The position numbers and the translations under genes are program-made. Under the pieces are notes generated by a model that ran no database searches, was not told the DNA's origin, and was given only the letters and a program-made list of their open reading frames with translations. Below, piece after piece: positions 37,954-47,382 of a stretch of 64,000 nt of DNA (the stretch's first letter is position 1; each line of letters starts with the position of its first letter). Source of the DNA: a bacterium Scap17 (lineage in GTDB: Bacteria > Pseudomonadota > Gammaproteobacteria > Pseudomonadales > Halomonadaceae); contig VINJ01000001.1 in NCBI GenBank assembly GCA_013376735.1, forward strand, positions 2,418,001 to 2,482,000, written 5' to 3'.

Positions 37954-38091
37954 GCGCGCTCCATTCCTTGGGGCTTGCTGAGAGCATCTTCATGTAATGG
38001 AGGCGAGCAGCCTGATAATGCAAGAGGCCCGCCTCACCACTGCATCACGATTAACGTCAGCGTCATCACGCCGATGGCGACCAGCCAGGCC

Positions 38092-39048
38092 TCAGCGCGT
38101 CTGGCGAGGAGAGTGCCCGAAGTGGTTGCGGTAGGCTCGCGAGAAGCTGGAGCTGGAGGTAAAGCCGCTCGACAGTCCGACCGAGAGAATATCGAGGTCG
38201 GTTTCCTTGAGCAGATGCCGCGCCCGCTCCAGGCGCAGCCGCAGGTACCAGGCTCGCGGCGAGGTCGACAGCTCCTGCTCGAACAGGCGCTGCAACTGGC
38301 GCAGCGAGACGCGACAGCGCTTGGCCAGCTCCTCCAACGACAAGGGGGTGTCCAGGTTCTGCTCCATCAGGGCGACCGCATCGACCAACTGGCGCTTGTG
38401 GGTGCCCAGGCGGCGCGCCAACGTCATGCGCTGCTGGTCCGTCCGCGTGCGCATGCGGTCGTGTACCAGCTGCTCAGAGACATCCACCGCCAGCGCCGTG
38501 CCGTGCCGGCGGGCAATCACATCCAGCGCCATGTCCATCGCGGCTGCCCCACCGGCACAGGAAAAGCGCCGCGCGCCCAGCTCGAACAGCTCATCCGAGG
38601 TACTGATGGTCGGGAAGCGCTCACGAAACGCCGGCAGGCTTTCCCAGTGCAGCGTGACGCGCTCGCCATCGAGCAGTCCTGCCGCCGCCAGCAGAAAACA
38701 CCCGGTATCCAGGCCGCCCAGCACACAGCCTCCACCATCGAGACGATGCAGCCAGCCCGTCAGGGCACGATTGAGGTGCGCCTCGGGCTCGAAACCGCTG
38801 CACACCGCCAGCGAAGGCAGAGAGCGAATGTCGAGAATGCTGTGGTCGGCGACCAGCGTCATGCCACTGGAAGACGTGACCGGCTGGCCATCCTCACTGA
38901 TGAGCAGCCAGCGAAACAGCGGCTTGCCACTGATGCGATTGGCGATGCGAAGAGGCTCCACGGCCGCGAAGAACGCCATCATCGAGAAGCGTGGCAGCAA
39001 GAGAAACCCGATGGTTTCCGGTAGTGGGCCGATGTAATCGAGTCGCAT
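38092..39048 (-). CDS. cdhR: GlxA-family AraC-type regulator, probable carnitine-responsive CdhR
   Basis: A 318-residue regulator. The sensor half has IGFLLLPRFSMMAFFAAVEPL, GGLDTGCFLLAAAGLLDG and HWESLPAFRERFP; the C-terminal AraC HTH pair is at LSLEELAKRCRVSLRQLQRLF and LSVGLSSGFTSSSSFSRAYR. CdhR, which activates carnitine genes, belongs to this group, and the gene lies between cdhCAB and the BCCT carriers. The symbol is assigned by family and neighbourhood. The ATG at 39048 is preferred because GGAG lies upstream and homologues begin near this point; the frame is open to 39123. Confidence 0.8.
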   Translation of the reverse strand: MRLDYIGPLPETIGFLLLPRFSMMAFFAAVEPLRIANRISGKPLFRWLLISEDGQPVTSSSGMTLVADHSILDIRSLPSLAVCSGFEPEAHLNRALTGWLHRLDGGGCVLGGLDTGCFLLAAAGLLDGERVTLHWESLPAFRERFPTISTSDELFELGARRFSCAGGAAAMDMALDVIARRHGTALAVDVSEQLVHDRMRTRTDQQRMTLARRLGTHKRQLVDAVALMEQNLDTPLSLEELAKRCRVSLRQLQRLFEQELSTSPRAWYLRLRLERARHLLKETDLDILSVGLSSGFTSSSSFSRAYRNHFGHSPRQTR

Positions 39049-39587
39049 CGTGCAGTGGCTCCAGAGAGTGAGAAGGTGAATCCGCCCTGCCCGGCGACTG
39101 AGCGCAAGCAGCGTCAATGACATCCTGAGGGCAAGCCCCTGAGGTGCAGGCTCGGCTCACGCCCCTGCACCGCCGGAATGATATCCCGAAAGCGCCCATC
39201 AGACGGCCAACATTGTCGCTTTCGGGCAATAAAGAGTCGTATCACATCAAGAATATCATTGCATAATTTCTGTCTCTCAGACAGCTGCAACGCTCCTGCG
39301 CGATAGACCCTGCCAATGCGTCGGCGTGACCAAATGGGCTCGCTGGCGAACGCGCTCTCGCGACACAGCCAATTTTCCAGAAGCTGTAGCCATCAAAATC
39401 ATTTCCATACATAATATATTGTAATGCTTTGAAGGAGTTAGCGTCTTTCGCCGCCTCTCGACAATCATTCACGTCTTCATCTCGTTGCCTTATCGACAAC
39501 AATTTTTCGCAACAGATGAACGGTCATTCCGCCGTGACCGCGACAGGGAACGCTGGCCCTACGACCAGCTCGAACAGGAGATATTGC
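39049..39587. other. AT-rich divergent spacer between cdhR and the first BCCT gene
   Basis: 539 bases of mostly AT-rich sequence, with an A/T-rich dyad-like stretch near 39408-39424. It should hold promoters for cdhR and the BCCT gene. An open frame from 39429 joins the BCCT frame but has no family resemblance before 39588. No RNA element recognised. Confidence 0.6.
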
Positions 39588-41390
39588 GTGACCCCACCTC
39601 AGCCTGATCCCGCCTCACCTGACATTGCCAGTACCAAAAACGCCAGTAACAAAAACGCCACCTCCAACAACACCACCTCTGGCGGCAGCGCCTCGGCAAT
39701 CGTCGGTTCTCAGCGCTACCATTCACCGGACCTGAGCCTGCGCGTCGAGACCTCCGGCCCGCTCAAGGGCATGCACAAGGGCATGACCCTGACCTCCGCC
39801 GGCCTGCTGCTGCTTTTCGTTCTCGCCACCGGCCTGGCTCCCGAACTGTCCTCCAGCCTGTTCGGCGCCGCGCGCGCCTGGATCGAATCCACCTTCGGCA
39901 CCTATTACCTGGTGACCATCGTCGGTCTGATCGGCCTGTGCATTGCCCTCGTCTTCTCCCCCTGGGGCAAGCTGCGCCTGGGCGCGCCGGATAGCCGCCC
40001 CGAATTCTCGCGCTTCACCTGGGTCTCGATGCTGCTCTCGGCAGGCGTCGGGATCGGCATCCTGTTCTTCGGCGTCGCCGAGCCGATGCTCTACTTCGAC
40101 AATTCCGGCGGCTTCGGCTATCCCAACAACCCGCACGCTGACCTCGCCGGCCATATGGCGATGGATCACGCCCGCGCCGTCGACGCGCTCAAGCAAGCCT
40201 TCTTCCACTGGGGGCTGCACGGCTGGGCGGTCTATGTCATCGTCGGCATGACGCTGGCCTACTTTGCCTATCGCCGCAATCTGCCGCTGGCACTGCGCTC
40301 CGCGCTCTATCCGCTGATCGGTGAGCGCATCTACGGCCCCATCGGCCATGCCGTCGACATCATGGGCGTGCTGGGCTGCGTGTTCGGTATCGCCACCTCG
40401 CTGGGGCTGGGCGTCAGTCAGATCGCCGTCGGCCTCAACCGCCTGACCGGTATCGACTCGGGTATCGGCACCCAGGTCGTATTGATCGCGATCATCAGCG
40501 TCATCTCCATCGTCTCGGCGGTCTCCGGCGTCAAGCGGGGTATCCGCATCATTTCCGAGCTGAATGTCGGCGTGTCCGTCATCGTGGTCGGCAGCTTTCT
40601 GATCGGTGGCCCGACCCTGTGGCTGATCAGCATGTTCGGCGAGACGGTCGTTTCCTACGTGCGTGACGTCATCCCCATGGGCCTGTGGGTCGCGAGCACA
40701 CCGGTCGAGCGCGACTGGCAGGATGCCTGGACCATCTTCTACTGGGCCTGGTGGCTGGCATGGGCTCCGTTCATCGGTCTGTTCATCGCGCGTATCTCCA
40801 AGGGCCGCACCCTGCGTGAATTCATCCTCGGCGTGCTGATTGCCCCGCCGCTGATCATCTTCATCTGGCAGACCCTGTTCGGCGGCACCGCCCTGCATCA
40901 GGAACTGAACGCAGCCATGGGTCCGGGCACCGGCCAGCTGATGGGCATGATTCGCGACTGGAATCTGCCAGAGGCGCTGTTCGCCACCGCAGATGCGCTG
41001 GTGAGCAATGGCATTCTCAGCACCGTGCTGACGTCACTGCTGATCTTCCTGCTGATCAGCTGGTTCGTGACCAGCTCCGACTCCAGCACCCTGGTCATCA
41101 CCACCATCCTGTCGATGGGCGATGAAGACCCGCTGCCGCGTCACCGCATCTTCTGGGGTGTCTGCATCGGCTCCGTCGCGGCGGTGCTGCTGATGGCAGG
41201 CGGGCTCAAGGCGCTGCAGACGGTCCTGATGGCTGCTGCCTTGCCGGTCAGCTTCGTGATCCTCGCCATGACGCTTGGCCTGCTGGTCGCGCTGGTCGAT
41301 GAATCACGCAGTGCAATCAAGTCGCGTCGTCGGCCCAAGAGCGGCCCGCAAGCCACGCCGCGAGCGGTCAGCCAGACCAACGCGGGCTAA
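39588..41390 (+). CDS. BCCT-family betaine/carnitine/choline transporter
   Basis: A 600-residue BCCT symporter with 12 helices. Motifs are SAGVGIGILFFGVAEPMLYF in helix 3 and the Trp-rich FYWAWWLAWAPFIGLFIARISKGRT in helix 8, followed by the helix 10 segment SWFVTSSDSSTL. An Asn/Thr/Ser-rich N-terminus precedes. The GTG at 39588 is selected since AACAGGAG is ideally spaced; upstream residues look non-coding. It most likely imports carnitine or betaine, given the adjacent carnitine genes. It is about four-fifths identical by eye to the next BCCT protein. Confidence 0.9.
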   Translation: MTPPQPDPASPDIASTKNASNKNATSNNTTSGGSASAIVGSQRYHSPDLSLRVETSGPLKGMHKGMTLTSAGLLLLFVLATGLAPELSSSLFGAARAWIESTFGTYYLVTIVGLIGLCIALVFSPWGKLRLGAPDSRPEFSRFTWVSMLLSAGVGIGILFFGVAEPMLYFDNSGGFGYPNNPHADLAGHMAMDHARAVDALKQAFFHWGLHGWAVYVIVGMTLAYFAYRRNLPLALRSALYPLIGERIYGPIGHAVDIMGVLGCVFGIATSLGLGVSQIAVGLNRLTGIDSGIGTQVVLIAIISVISIVSAVSGVKRGIRIISELNVGVSVIVVGSFLIGGPTLWLISMFGETVVSYVRDVIPMGLWVASTPVERDWQDAWTIFYWAWWLAWAPFIGLFIARISKGRTLREFILGVLIAPPLIIFIWQTLFGGTALHQELNAAMGPGTGQLMGMIRDWNLPEALFATADALVSNGILSTVLTSLLIFLLISWFVTSSDSSTLVITTILSMGDEDPLPRHRIFWGVCIGSVAAVLLMAGGLKALQTVLMAAALPVSFVILAMTLGLLVALVDESRSAIKSRRRPKSGPQATPRAVSQTNAG

Positions 41391-41855
41391 GGACTGCAGA
41401 AGAGTCACACTCTTTGGTAGTGATTTGTCATCATCAAGTCACCAATGCCCGCTCAGGCCAACACCTGAGCGGGCATTGTCATTTCTGGCATCTTTTGCAT
41501 GCCCTTGACGTCGTGTTGCGGCAAATAGCCGTCGCCTTTCTTCAACGCCCACACACCGCACCTGACTAGTCTGGAAGGCGCAACCCTCGGCCTGACAGCC
41601 GGTTGCGTTGCTGACAGGACACTGACAGCAAAGGTGCCCAGCTAGGCACGCATGACACTCTTGGCACTCTCGTGATTGGCCATCCCCGGCATTGGCCTGA
41701 TCGAGAACACCACCCCCTACTTTCGCCACTGGCCTTGCCCGTACCGCTTTCGCTCTCAAGGCTTCAAGGCATTCAGGCCGCAGCAGGAGCGACAGCTCAA
41801 ACAGCAATTAGAACGACAGCTCACACAACAACTACAACAATTCAGGAGTCTTCTC
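41391..41855. other. Spacer between the two duplicated BCCT genes
   Basis: 465 bases. A terminator (41443-41478) ends the first BCCT transcript. The remaining ~380 bases must carry the promoter and leader of the second BCCT gene; the last 60 bases are rich in CAACAA-type words, likely an unstructured leader. A frame open from 41676 runs into the BCCT frame but its Gln-rich sequence is not coding-like. Confidence 0.6.
41443..41478 (+). terminator. Terminator after the first BCCT gene
   Basis: A perfect 15-bp stem CAATGCCCGCTCAGG / CCTGAGCGGGCATTG with a 6-base loop, followed by TCATTTCT. It begins 52 bases past the stop. Confidence 0.85.
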
Positions 41856-43553
41856 ATGGCAGCGACAGACCATGATCCGCTCGGTGATCACGCACCACCC
41901 CCTTCGCAGAACAATGCCCTCACGGCACATCTCCATGTGGAAACCAGCGGCCCGCTCAAAGGCATGCACAAGGGCATGACCCTGACCTCGGCCGGCCTGT
42001 TGCTGGCATTCGTCGTCGGGGCCGGCCTCTCTCCCGATGGGGCGGCCGCCATCTTCGGTGCCGCACGCAGCTGGATCGAACATACCTTCGGTACCTACTA
42101 CCTGGTGCTGGTGGTCGCGATGATCGCCCTGTCGTTGGCACTGGTATGCTCGCCCTGGGGCAACCTGCGCCTCGGCCCCAAGGATAGTGCCCCGGAATTC
42201 TCGCGCTTCACCTGGATCTCGATATTGCTGTCGGCAGGAGTCGGCATCGGCGTGCTGTTCTTCGGTGTCGCGGAGCCGATGTTCTATTTCGACAACTCCG
42301 GTGGCTTCGGCTACCCCAACAACCCACATGCGGATCTGGCCGGTGCCACCGCCATGGACCACGCCCGCGCCGTCGAGGCGCTCAAGGTGGCCTTCTTCCA
42401 CTGGGGGCTGCATGGCTGGGCGATCTACGGCATGGTCGGCATGACACTGGCCTACTTCGCCTATCGCAAGAAACTGCCGCTGGCGCTACGTTCAGCGCTC
42501 TATCCGCTGATCGGTGATCGCATCTACGGCCCGATCGGCCATGCCGTCGATATCATGGGCGTGCTGGGCTGCGTGTTCGGTATCGCCACCTCGCTGGGCC
42601 TGGGCGTCAGCCAGATCGCGGTGGGCCTCAATCGCCTCACCGGCCTGGATGCCGGCATCGGCACCCAGCTGGCATTGATCGTCGTGATCAGCGCGATCTC
42701 CATCGCCTCGGCGGTCTCCGGGGTCAAGCGCGGCATCCGTTACATCTCGGAGCTCAATATCGGCGTGTCGATCATCGTGGTCGGCAGCTTCCTGGTCGGT
42801 GGCCCGACGCTTTGGCTGATCTCGCTGTTCGGCGAGACGTTGCTGGCCTATCTGCGCGATGTGGTGCCGATGGGGCTGTGGGTCGCCGAGACCCCGGGCG
42901 AGAGCAGCTGGCAGGAAGGCTGGACCATCTTCTACTGGGCCTGGTGGCTGGCGTGGGCGCCTTTCATCGGACTGTTCATCGCCCGCATCTCCAAGGGCCG
43001 TACCCTGCGGGAATTCATCCTGGGCGTGCTGATCGCCCCGCCGCTGATCATCTTCATCTGGCAGGCGCTGTTCGGCGGTACCGGCCTGTATCAGGAGCTG
43101 ACGGCCAGCATGGGCGCCGGCAGCGGTGAGCTGATGACGCTGGTACGCAACTGGAACCTGCCCGAAGCGCTGTTCGCCACCGCCGATGCCCTGACAGGCA
43201 ACGACGTGCTGGGCATCATTCTCTCGGCACTGCTGATCTTCCTGCTGATCAGCTGGTTCGTGACCAGCTCGGATTCCAGCACTCTGGTGGTCACGACCAT
43301 CCTGTCGTTGGGCGATGAAGAACCGCTGGCGCACCACCGTATCTTCTGGGGCATCTGCATCGGGCTGGTGGCCGGTACGCTGCTGATGGCAGGCGGACTC
43401 AAGGCGCTGCAGACCATCCTGATGGCTGCCGCCCTGCCGATGAGCTTCGTGATCGTGGCAATGACGCTGGGCCTTGTGGTGGCGCTCTATCAGGAATCCG
43501 GCAACGCACTGAAAAGGTTCAGGAAACCTGCACAGCATCACACAGGCCCTTGA
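41856..43553 (+). CDS. BCCT-family transporter, tandem paralogue
   Basis: A 565-residue BCCT symporter, near-duplicate of its upstream neighbour from the segment ETSGPLKGMHKGMTLTSAGLLL onward, with a different and shorter N-terminus. It keeps SAGVGIGVLFFGVAEPMFYF and the helix 8 Trp-rich motif. The ATG at 41856 has CAGGAG seven bases upstream. Retention of two copies suggests different regulation or slightly different substrates (carnitine against betaine or choline). Confidence 0.92.
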   Translation: MAATDHDPLGDHAPPPSQNNALTAHLHVETSGPLKGMHKGMTLTSAGLLLAFVVGAGLSPDGAAAIFGAARSWIEHTFGTYYLVLVVAMIALSLALVCSPWGNLRLGPKDSAPEFSRFTWISILLSAGVGIGVLFFGVAEPMFYFDNSGGFGYPNNPHADLAGATAMDHARAVEALKVAFFHWGLHGWAIYGMVGMTLAYFAYRKKLPLALRSALYPLIGDRIYGPIGHAVDIMGVLGCVFGIATSLGLGVSQIAVGLNRLTGLDAGIGTQLALIVVISAISIASAVSGVKRGIRYISELNIGVSIIVVGSFLVGGPTLWLISLFGETLLAYLRDVVPMGLWVAETPGESSWQEGWTIFYWAWWLAWAPFIGLFIARISKGRTLREFILGVLIAPPLIIFIWQALFGGTGLYQELTASMGAGSGELMTLVRNWNLPEALFATADALTGNDVLGIILSALLIFLLISWFVTSSDSSTLVVTTILSLGDEEPLAHHRIFWGICIGLVAGTLLMAGGLKALQTILMAAALPMSFVIVAMTLGLVVALYQESGNALKRFRKPAQHHTGP

Positions 43554-43833
43554 GCCCACTCAAAGCCCCTCACTCGACCCGAGTCCGTCGTGCCAGCAGG
43601 CAACGGCGGGTCTTGAGCCATGTCTTTCACGTCAGGCGTTGCACGAAACACATAATGTCGTGTTATGGAAAATACTGGTCGTCAATAAACAAAAATTCAC
43701 CAGAGGGCAGGATAGGCTTATGAGGTCCTTGCCACCCACAGGAGTCAGCCATCGTTATCTGCCCTCGCTTGACGACTTATTGCTGCCGCCAGCTTGCCAG
43801 TTCGACAACAACAACTTCAGGAATCGCGCTCTC

Positions 43834-45312
43834 ATGACGACCGACACTTCCTCCTCCCGCCAGCCCGAGGCCACCACGGATTCCGTCTGCGGCCTGGGGG
43901 ACACAGACTCCGCCAAGGGCAAGTACCTGACCTCGATCGCCACCGTCGCGGTCATCACGCTGCTGATCGGCGCCGCCGCCCTCTTCCCGACGGGATTTCT
44001 CGCGGCCCTGGACGCCGTCAAGACCTCGGTGATCGGCAACTTCGGCTTCATCTTCACCTGGCCGGCCTTTGCCGTGTCGCTGCTGCTGGTCGCGGTCTGC
44101 TTTACCCCACTGGGCAAACTGCGCTTCGGCGAAGGCGAACCGGAATTCCATACCCTGAGCTGGATGGGCATGCTGTTCGCCACTGGCATGGGTATCGGCC
44201 TGCTCACATGGGGCGTGCTGGAGCCCAAGTATCATACCGATGCCGGACAGAGCACCGACATGGCGCTGCTCAACGCCTTCAATCACTGGGGCCTGCTCGC
44301 CTGGGCGGGCTACTTGGCCATCGGCGCGCTATTCGCCCACGCCATGTACAACATGCAGATGGCCAAGCCCGCCGAAGAACTGCTGGGCAACGGCCTGTGG
44401 AGCAAGCTCAACCTTGTCAGCCTCGTCGTTTCCACCGTCATCGGCCTGTCGCTGTCCTTCACCTACGCGACCACCCCGATCCAGCAGGGGCTGGTCAAGC
44501 TGGTCGGCATCGAGTTCAGCCCGACCCTGATCATCTGTGTACTGGCCATGTGCGCTATCGTCTCCTCCGCCTCGGGCCTCAAGCGCGGCATCAAGTGGCT
44601 GAGCAACTACAACACTCTATTCGCCATCATTCTGATGATCGGCGCACTGGTGCTGACCGTCCCCGGCGACATCCTCTCCACCTTCGTGCGTCTGGTGCCG
44701 GAATACCTGCTCAAGTACCCCGCAATGGCCACCGATATCGGCCTGGGCGATCCGGAGCGCAAGACATGGCTGGCTGACTGGCTGTATGCCTTCGAGGCGG
44801 CCTGGTATGGCTGGTTCATCTTCACCGGCGTCTTCATCGCCCGCATTTCCAAGGGCCGCACCCTGCGTGGCATGGTACTGGGCGTGATGCTGGTGCCGAC
44901 CCTGTTCTCATGCCTGTGGTTCGTGGTGTTCGGTCTCGGCAGTCTGAGCCTGGGCGTCGATGACGTGTTCAAGCTGATCGATACCATCGACACCACCGGT
45001 ATCCTCTCACTGATACTGACGCTCAACATCCTGCTGTTCTTCATCACCAGCGCCGACTCCGCGGGCTTGGTGTGCGAGATGCTGACCGTCAAACGCTCAC
45101 GCGCCTTCTGGATCATCGCCATGGCCGCCCTGGCCGTCGTGGTCAGCTGGCTGGGCGGCGATGTCTACAAGACCCTCCTGAGCCTGATCTCGGTCGCCGC
45201 CATCCCCGTCGCCTTCGGCATCTTCGCCCTGGTGATCGCCTTCGTGATCCGCGTACGACGTGATCGGGCCTCCCAGGCAATCCCGGCACCGGCGACACTC
45301 GCTCAGCGCTGA
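43834..45312 (+). CDS. BCCT-family transporter, divergent member
   Basis: A 492-residue BCCT protein, clearly more distant from the two upstream carriers. Helix 3 reads ATGMGIGLLTWGVLEPKYH and helix 8 reads AAWYGWFIFTGVFIARISKGRT, where most of the Trp box is altered (AAWYGWF instead of YWAWWLAW). That difference suggests a substrate other than betaine or carnitine. The helix 10 segment is FFITSADSAGLV. The ATG at 43834 has AGGA 12 bases upstream; the upstream open frame to 43639 is not coding-like. A terminator follows at 45373. Confidence 0.88.
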   Translation: MTTDTSSSRQPEATTDSVCGLGDTDSAKGKYLTSIATVAVITLLIGAAALFPTGFLAALDAVKTSVIGNFGFIFTWPAFAVSLLLVAVCFTPLGKLRFGEGEPEFHTLSWMGMLFATGMGIGLLTWGVLEPKYHTDAGQSTDMALLNAFNHWGLLAWAGYLAIGALFAHAMYNMQMAKPAEELLGNGLWSKLNLVSLVVSTVIGLSLSFTYATTPIQQGLVKLVGIEFSPTLIICVLAMCAIVSSASGLKRGIKWLSNYNTLFAIILMIGALVLTVPGDILSTFVRLVPEYLLKYPAMATDIGLGDPERKTWLADWLYAFEAAWYGWFIFTGVFIARISKGRTLRGMVLGVMLVPTLFSCLWFVVFGLGSLSLGVDDVFKLIDTIDTTGILSLILTLNILLFFITSADSAGLVCEMLTVKRSRAFWIIAMAALAVVVSWLGGDVYKTLLSLISVAAIPVAFGIFALVIAFVIRVRRDRASQAIPAPATLAQR

Positions 45313-45746
45313 ACCGCCATGGCGTGAGGTGATCCGCAGCGCACACTAGTGCGATGCCGTCTGCCCAACACAACGGCCCTGCCCTCGAATGAGGTGCAGG
45401 GCCGTGTCACGTCTGATGGACACCTTTTTTCGCTACCCGCCACGAACGACACGTCTTGCGCCTTCGCCGCATTGACAGTCCATCAGCACACACTGATAGG
45501 CTGAAATGACTGGCAGAACGCTGGATTTTCAGCGCTTCATGCTGGAAAGACATCAAACATCCACAAGCCTTGCTGGCGTTTGTATTGCTGACAAGGCCAT
45601 GCGGACATCGCCATTGCGCTCTGGCATGTGCCGAGTGCAATCCGATGCAAGGTGAAGCAAGTGCCTTGCCATTCGGAAGATCGTCTTGCCCAGCGACTGC
45701 CTCAAGTCGTCACCCAACAATCACAATGACGTAGACAGGTAATGAC
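45313..45746. other. Spacer between BCCT and NhaC-type genes
   Basis: 434 bases. A terminator lies at 45373-45405. A possible sigma-70 promoter reads TTGACA at 45472-45477 and TGATAG at 45494-45499 with a 16-base spacer. The ~250-base leader to the antiporter start has no riboswitch I can recognise, although its length is notable. Confidence 0.5.
45373..45405 (+). terminator. Terminator after the third BCCT gene
   Basis: Stem ACGGCCCTGC / GCAGGGCCGT (10 bp), with an inner CCTC/GAGG pairing, 60 bases past the stop. No strong U-tract directly after it. Confidence 0.7.
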
Positions 45747-47258
45747 ATGTCCCCGACTTCACAGCAGAGTCCTGGGCAGCAGAACGCTGCTCACCCGCCC
45801 AATGACGCATCACACGTAGCGCCTGGCTCCCCTTCGCTGACATTCCGCTTCGGTGCCTGGGGCGCCGCCATCCCGTTGATCTTCTTTGTCGTCTGGGCAA
45901 TCACGACCAGCGTGCTGGGGCTGTCCTCTGAAATCGGCCTGGTCATGGGGGCACTGTTCGGGCTGACCCTCGGTCTGTTCTTCTGCACCAGTCGCTGGGA
46001 GGACTATGCCAACGGGCTGTTCGATGGGCTGACGCAGCCCATCGGGGTGGTCGCCATCGTCGCCTGGTTCTATGCCGGGATGTTCGCTCAGGTTCTGCAG
46101 GTCGGGGGACTGGTCGAAGGGCTCGTCTGGCTGGGCGGCATCTCGGACATGACCGGGGGCTGGTTCGTCGGGCTCACCTTCCTGCTCGCAGCCGTGTTCT
46201 CGACCGCTGTCGGTACTGGTTACGGCACCACGGTCGCCTTCTGCACGCTGATGTATCCGGCCGGTATCGCGGTGGGCGGTGATCCCACCCTGCTGTTTGC
46301 CGCAATTCTGTCCGGTGCCATCTTCGGCGATAACCTGGCCCCGGTGTCAGACACCACCATCGTCTCCGCCACGACCCAAGGCGCGGATGTCCCCGGCGTG
46401 GTGAAAAGCCGTTTCAAGTACTCGATTGCAGCAGCCTTGCCGGCGCTGGCGTTGTTCGTGATCTTCGGCGGCAGCGAGCAAGGCGGAGTCACCGACCCCG
46501 CGGCGGTTCAATCGATGCAGGAGGCCGCCGATCCAGCGGGACTGATCATGCTGGCGCCCTTTGCACTGGTACTGATACTGGCACTGCGTGGACAGCACCT
46601 GCTGACCTCTCTGACCTGGGGCATCCTGCTCGCCATTCCTGTCATGCTGATCGCCGGCACCGGCAGCCTGCCACAGATCATCGCCTTCGATTCCGAGGCC
46701 GATGGCGTCATGACTGGCGCATTGGTTCGCGGCGTCGAAGGTTACGTCAACATGGGCATCCTGATCCTGCTGATCGTCGGTGCGGCCCACCTGATGACCC
46801 TCGGCGGCACCATGGAGCATGTCACGCGCCTGCTGATGCGCTGGATCAAGCAATCCATGCGCCGCGCCGAGCTGGCCATCTGGGGGATCGTGGCGCTGCT
46901 CAACAGCGCCATCACCATCAATACCGCCGCCGAAATCGCGGCCGCGCCCTTCGTGCGTGCGCTGGGCACCCGGTACCGCATCCATCGCTATCGCCGCGCC
47001 AACATGCTGGACGCCGTGACCTCCGCACTGGGCTACATCTTCCCTTGGGGGGCACCGGTGCTGTTGGGCTGGTCGACAATCCAGTCCATGCAGGGCACCT
47101 ACGATTGGCTGCCCACCGTCTCGCCGACCGCCGTCTTCCCGTTTGTCTTCCAGGGCTGGTTCCTCGTGGCCATCATGCTGCTGGCTGCCATTACCAGCTG
47201 GGGGCTGACCTTTGAGGACGAGGATGGCAACGAACTCAAGGAGCACCCGGCCAGCTGA
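45747..47258 (+). CDS. NhaC-family Na+/H+ antiporter-like transporter
   Basis: A 503-residue transporter with about 11 or 12 helices. GAIFGDNLAPVSDTTIVSATT is the signature of the NhaC family, and STAVGTGYGTTVAF is the paired re-entrant segment. It would exchange sodium for protons or, as some NhaC-family proteins do, couple sodium to an organic solute. ACAGG precedes the ATG at 45747. It lies 124 bases before kbl-tdh, so import of an amino acid is an open alternative. Confidence 0.85.
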   Translation: MSPTSQQSPGQQNAAHPPNDASHVAPGSPSLTFRFGAWGAAIPLIFFVVWAITTSVLGLSSEIGLVMGALFGLTLGLFFCTSRWEDYANGLFDGLTQPIGVVAIVAWFYAGMFAQVLQVGGLVEGLVWLGGISDMTGGWFVGLTFLLAAVFSTAVGTGYGTTVAFCTLMYPAGIAVGGDPTLLFAAILSGAIFGDNLAPVSDTTIVSATTQGADVPGVVKSRFKYSIAAALPALALFVIFGGSEQGGVTDPAAVQSMQEAADPAGLIMLAPFALVLILALRGQHLLTSLTWGILLAIPVMLIAGTGSLPQIIAFDSEADGVMTGALVRGVEGYVNMGILILLIVGAAHLMTLGGTMEHVTRLLMRWIKQSMRRAELAIWGIVALLNSAITINTAAEIAAAPFVRALGTRYRIHRYRRANMLDAVTSALGYIFPWGAPVLLGWSTIQSMQGTYDWLPTVSPTAVFPFVFQGWFLVAIMLLAAITSWGLTFEDEDGNELKEHPAS

Positions 47259-47382
47259 GCGCCCGATCCGCACCACGCCGCTGACAGACCCCGACTACGC
47301 TGAAAGCCTGTGCCATCACGTTTCCCGCAGGCGTTCAGCGTCCATCGGAAACGAACAGGACAACGACAGACAGGAGTGACGC

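Noticed and set aside
38036-38110. Possible tiny membrane peptide overlapping the cdhR stop on the minus strand (ends ...LTLIVMQW)
   Set aside because: No ATG or GTG with a ribosome site in a suitable place; hydrophobic run could be chance.
39723-40898. 391-residue minus-strand frame opposite the first BCCT gene (and a similar one at 42492-43559)
   Set aside because: Asp/Gln-rich shadow; appears in both copies simply because the BCCT genes are duplicated.
41676-41855. 60-residue Gln-rich N-terminal extension of the second BCCT gene
   Set aside because: A strong ribosome site stands before the ATG at 41856 and the extension is not shared with other BCCT proteins.
45500-45746. Possible glycine or other riboswitch in the long leader of the NhaC-type gene
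   Set aside because: I could not find the conserved core of any riboswitch class; leader length alone is not evidence.
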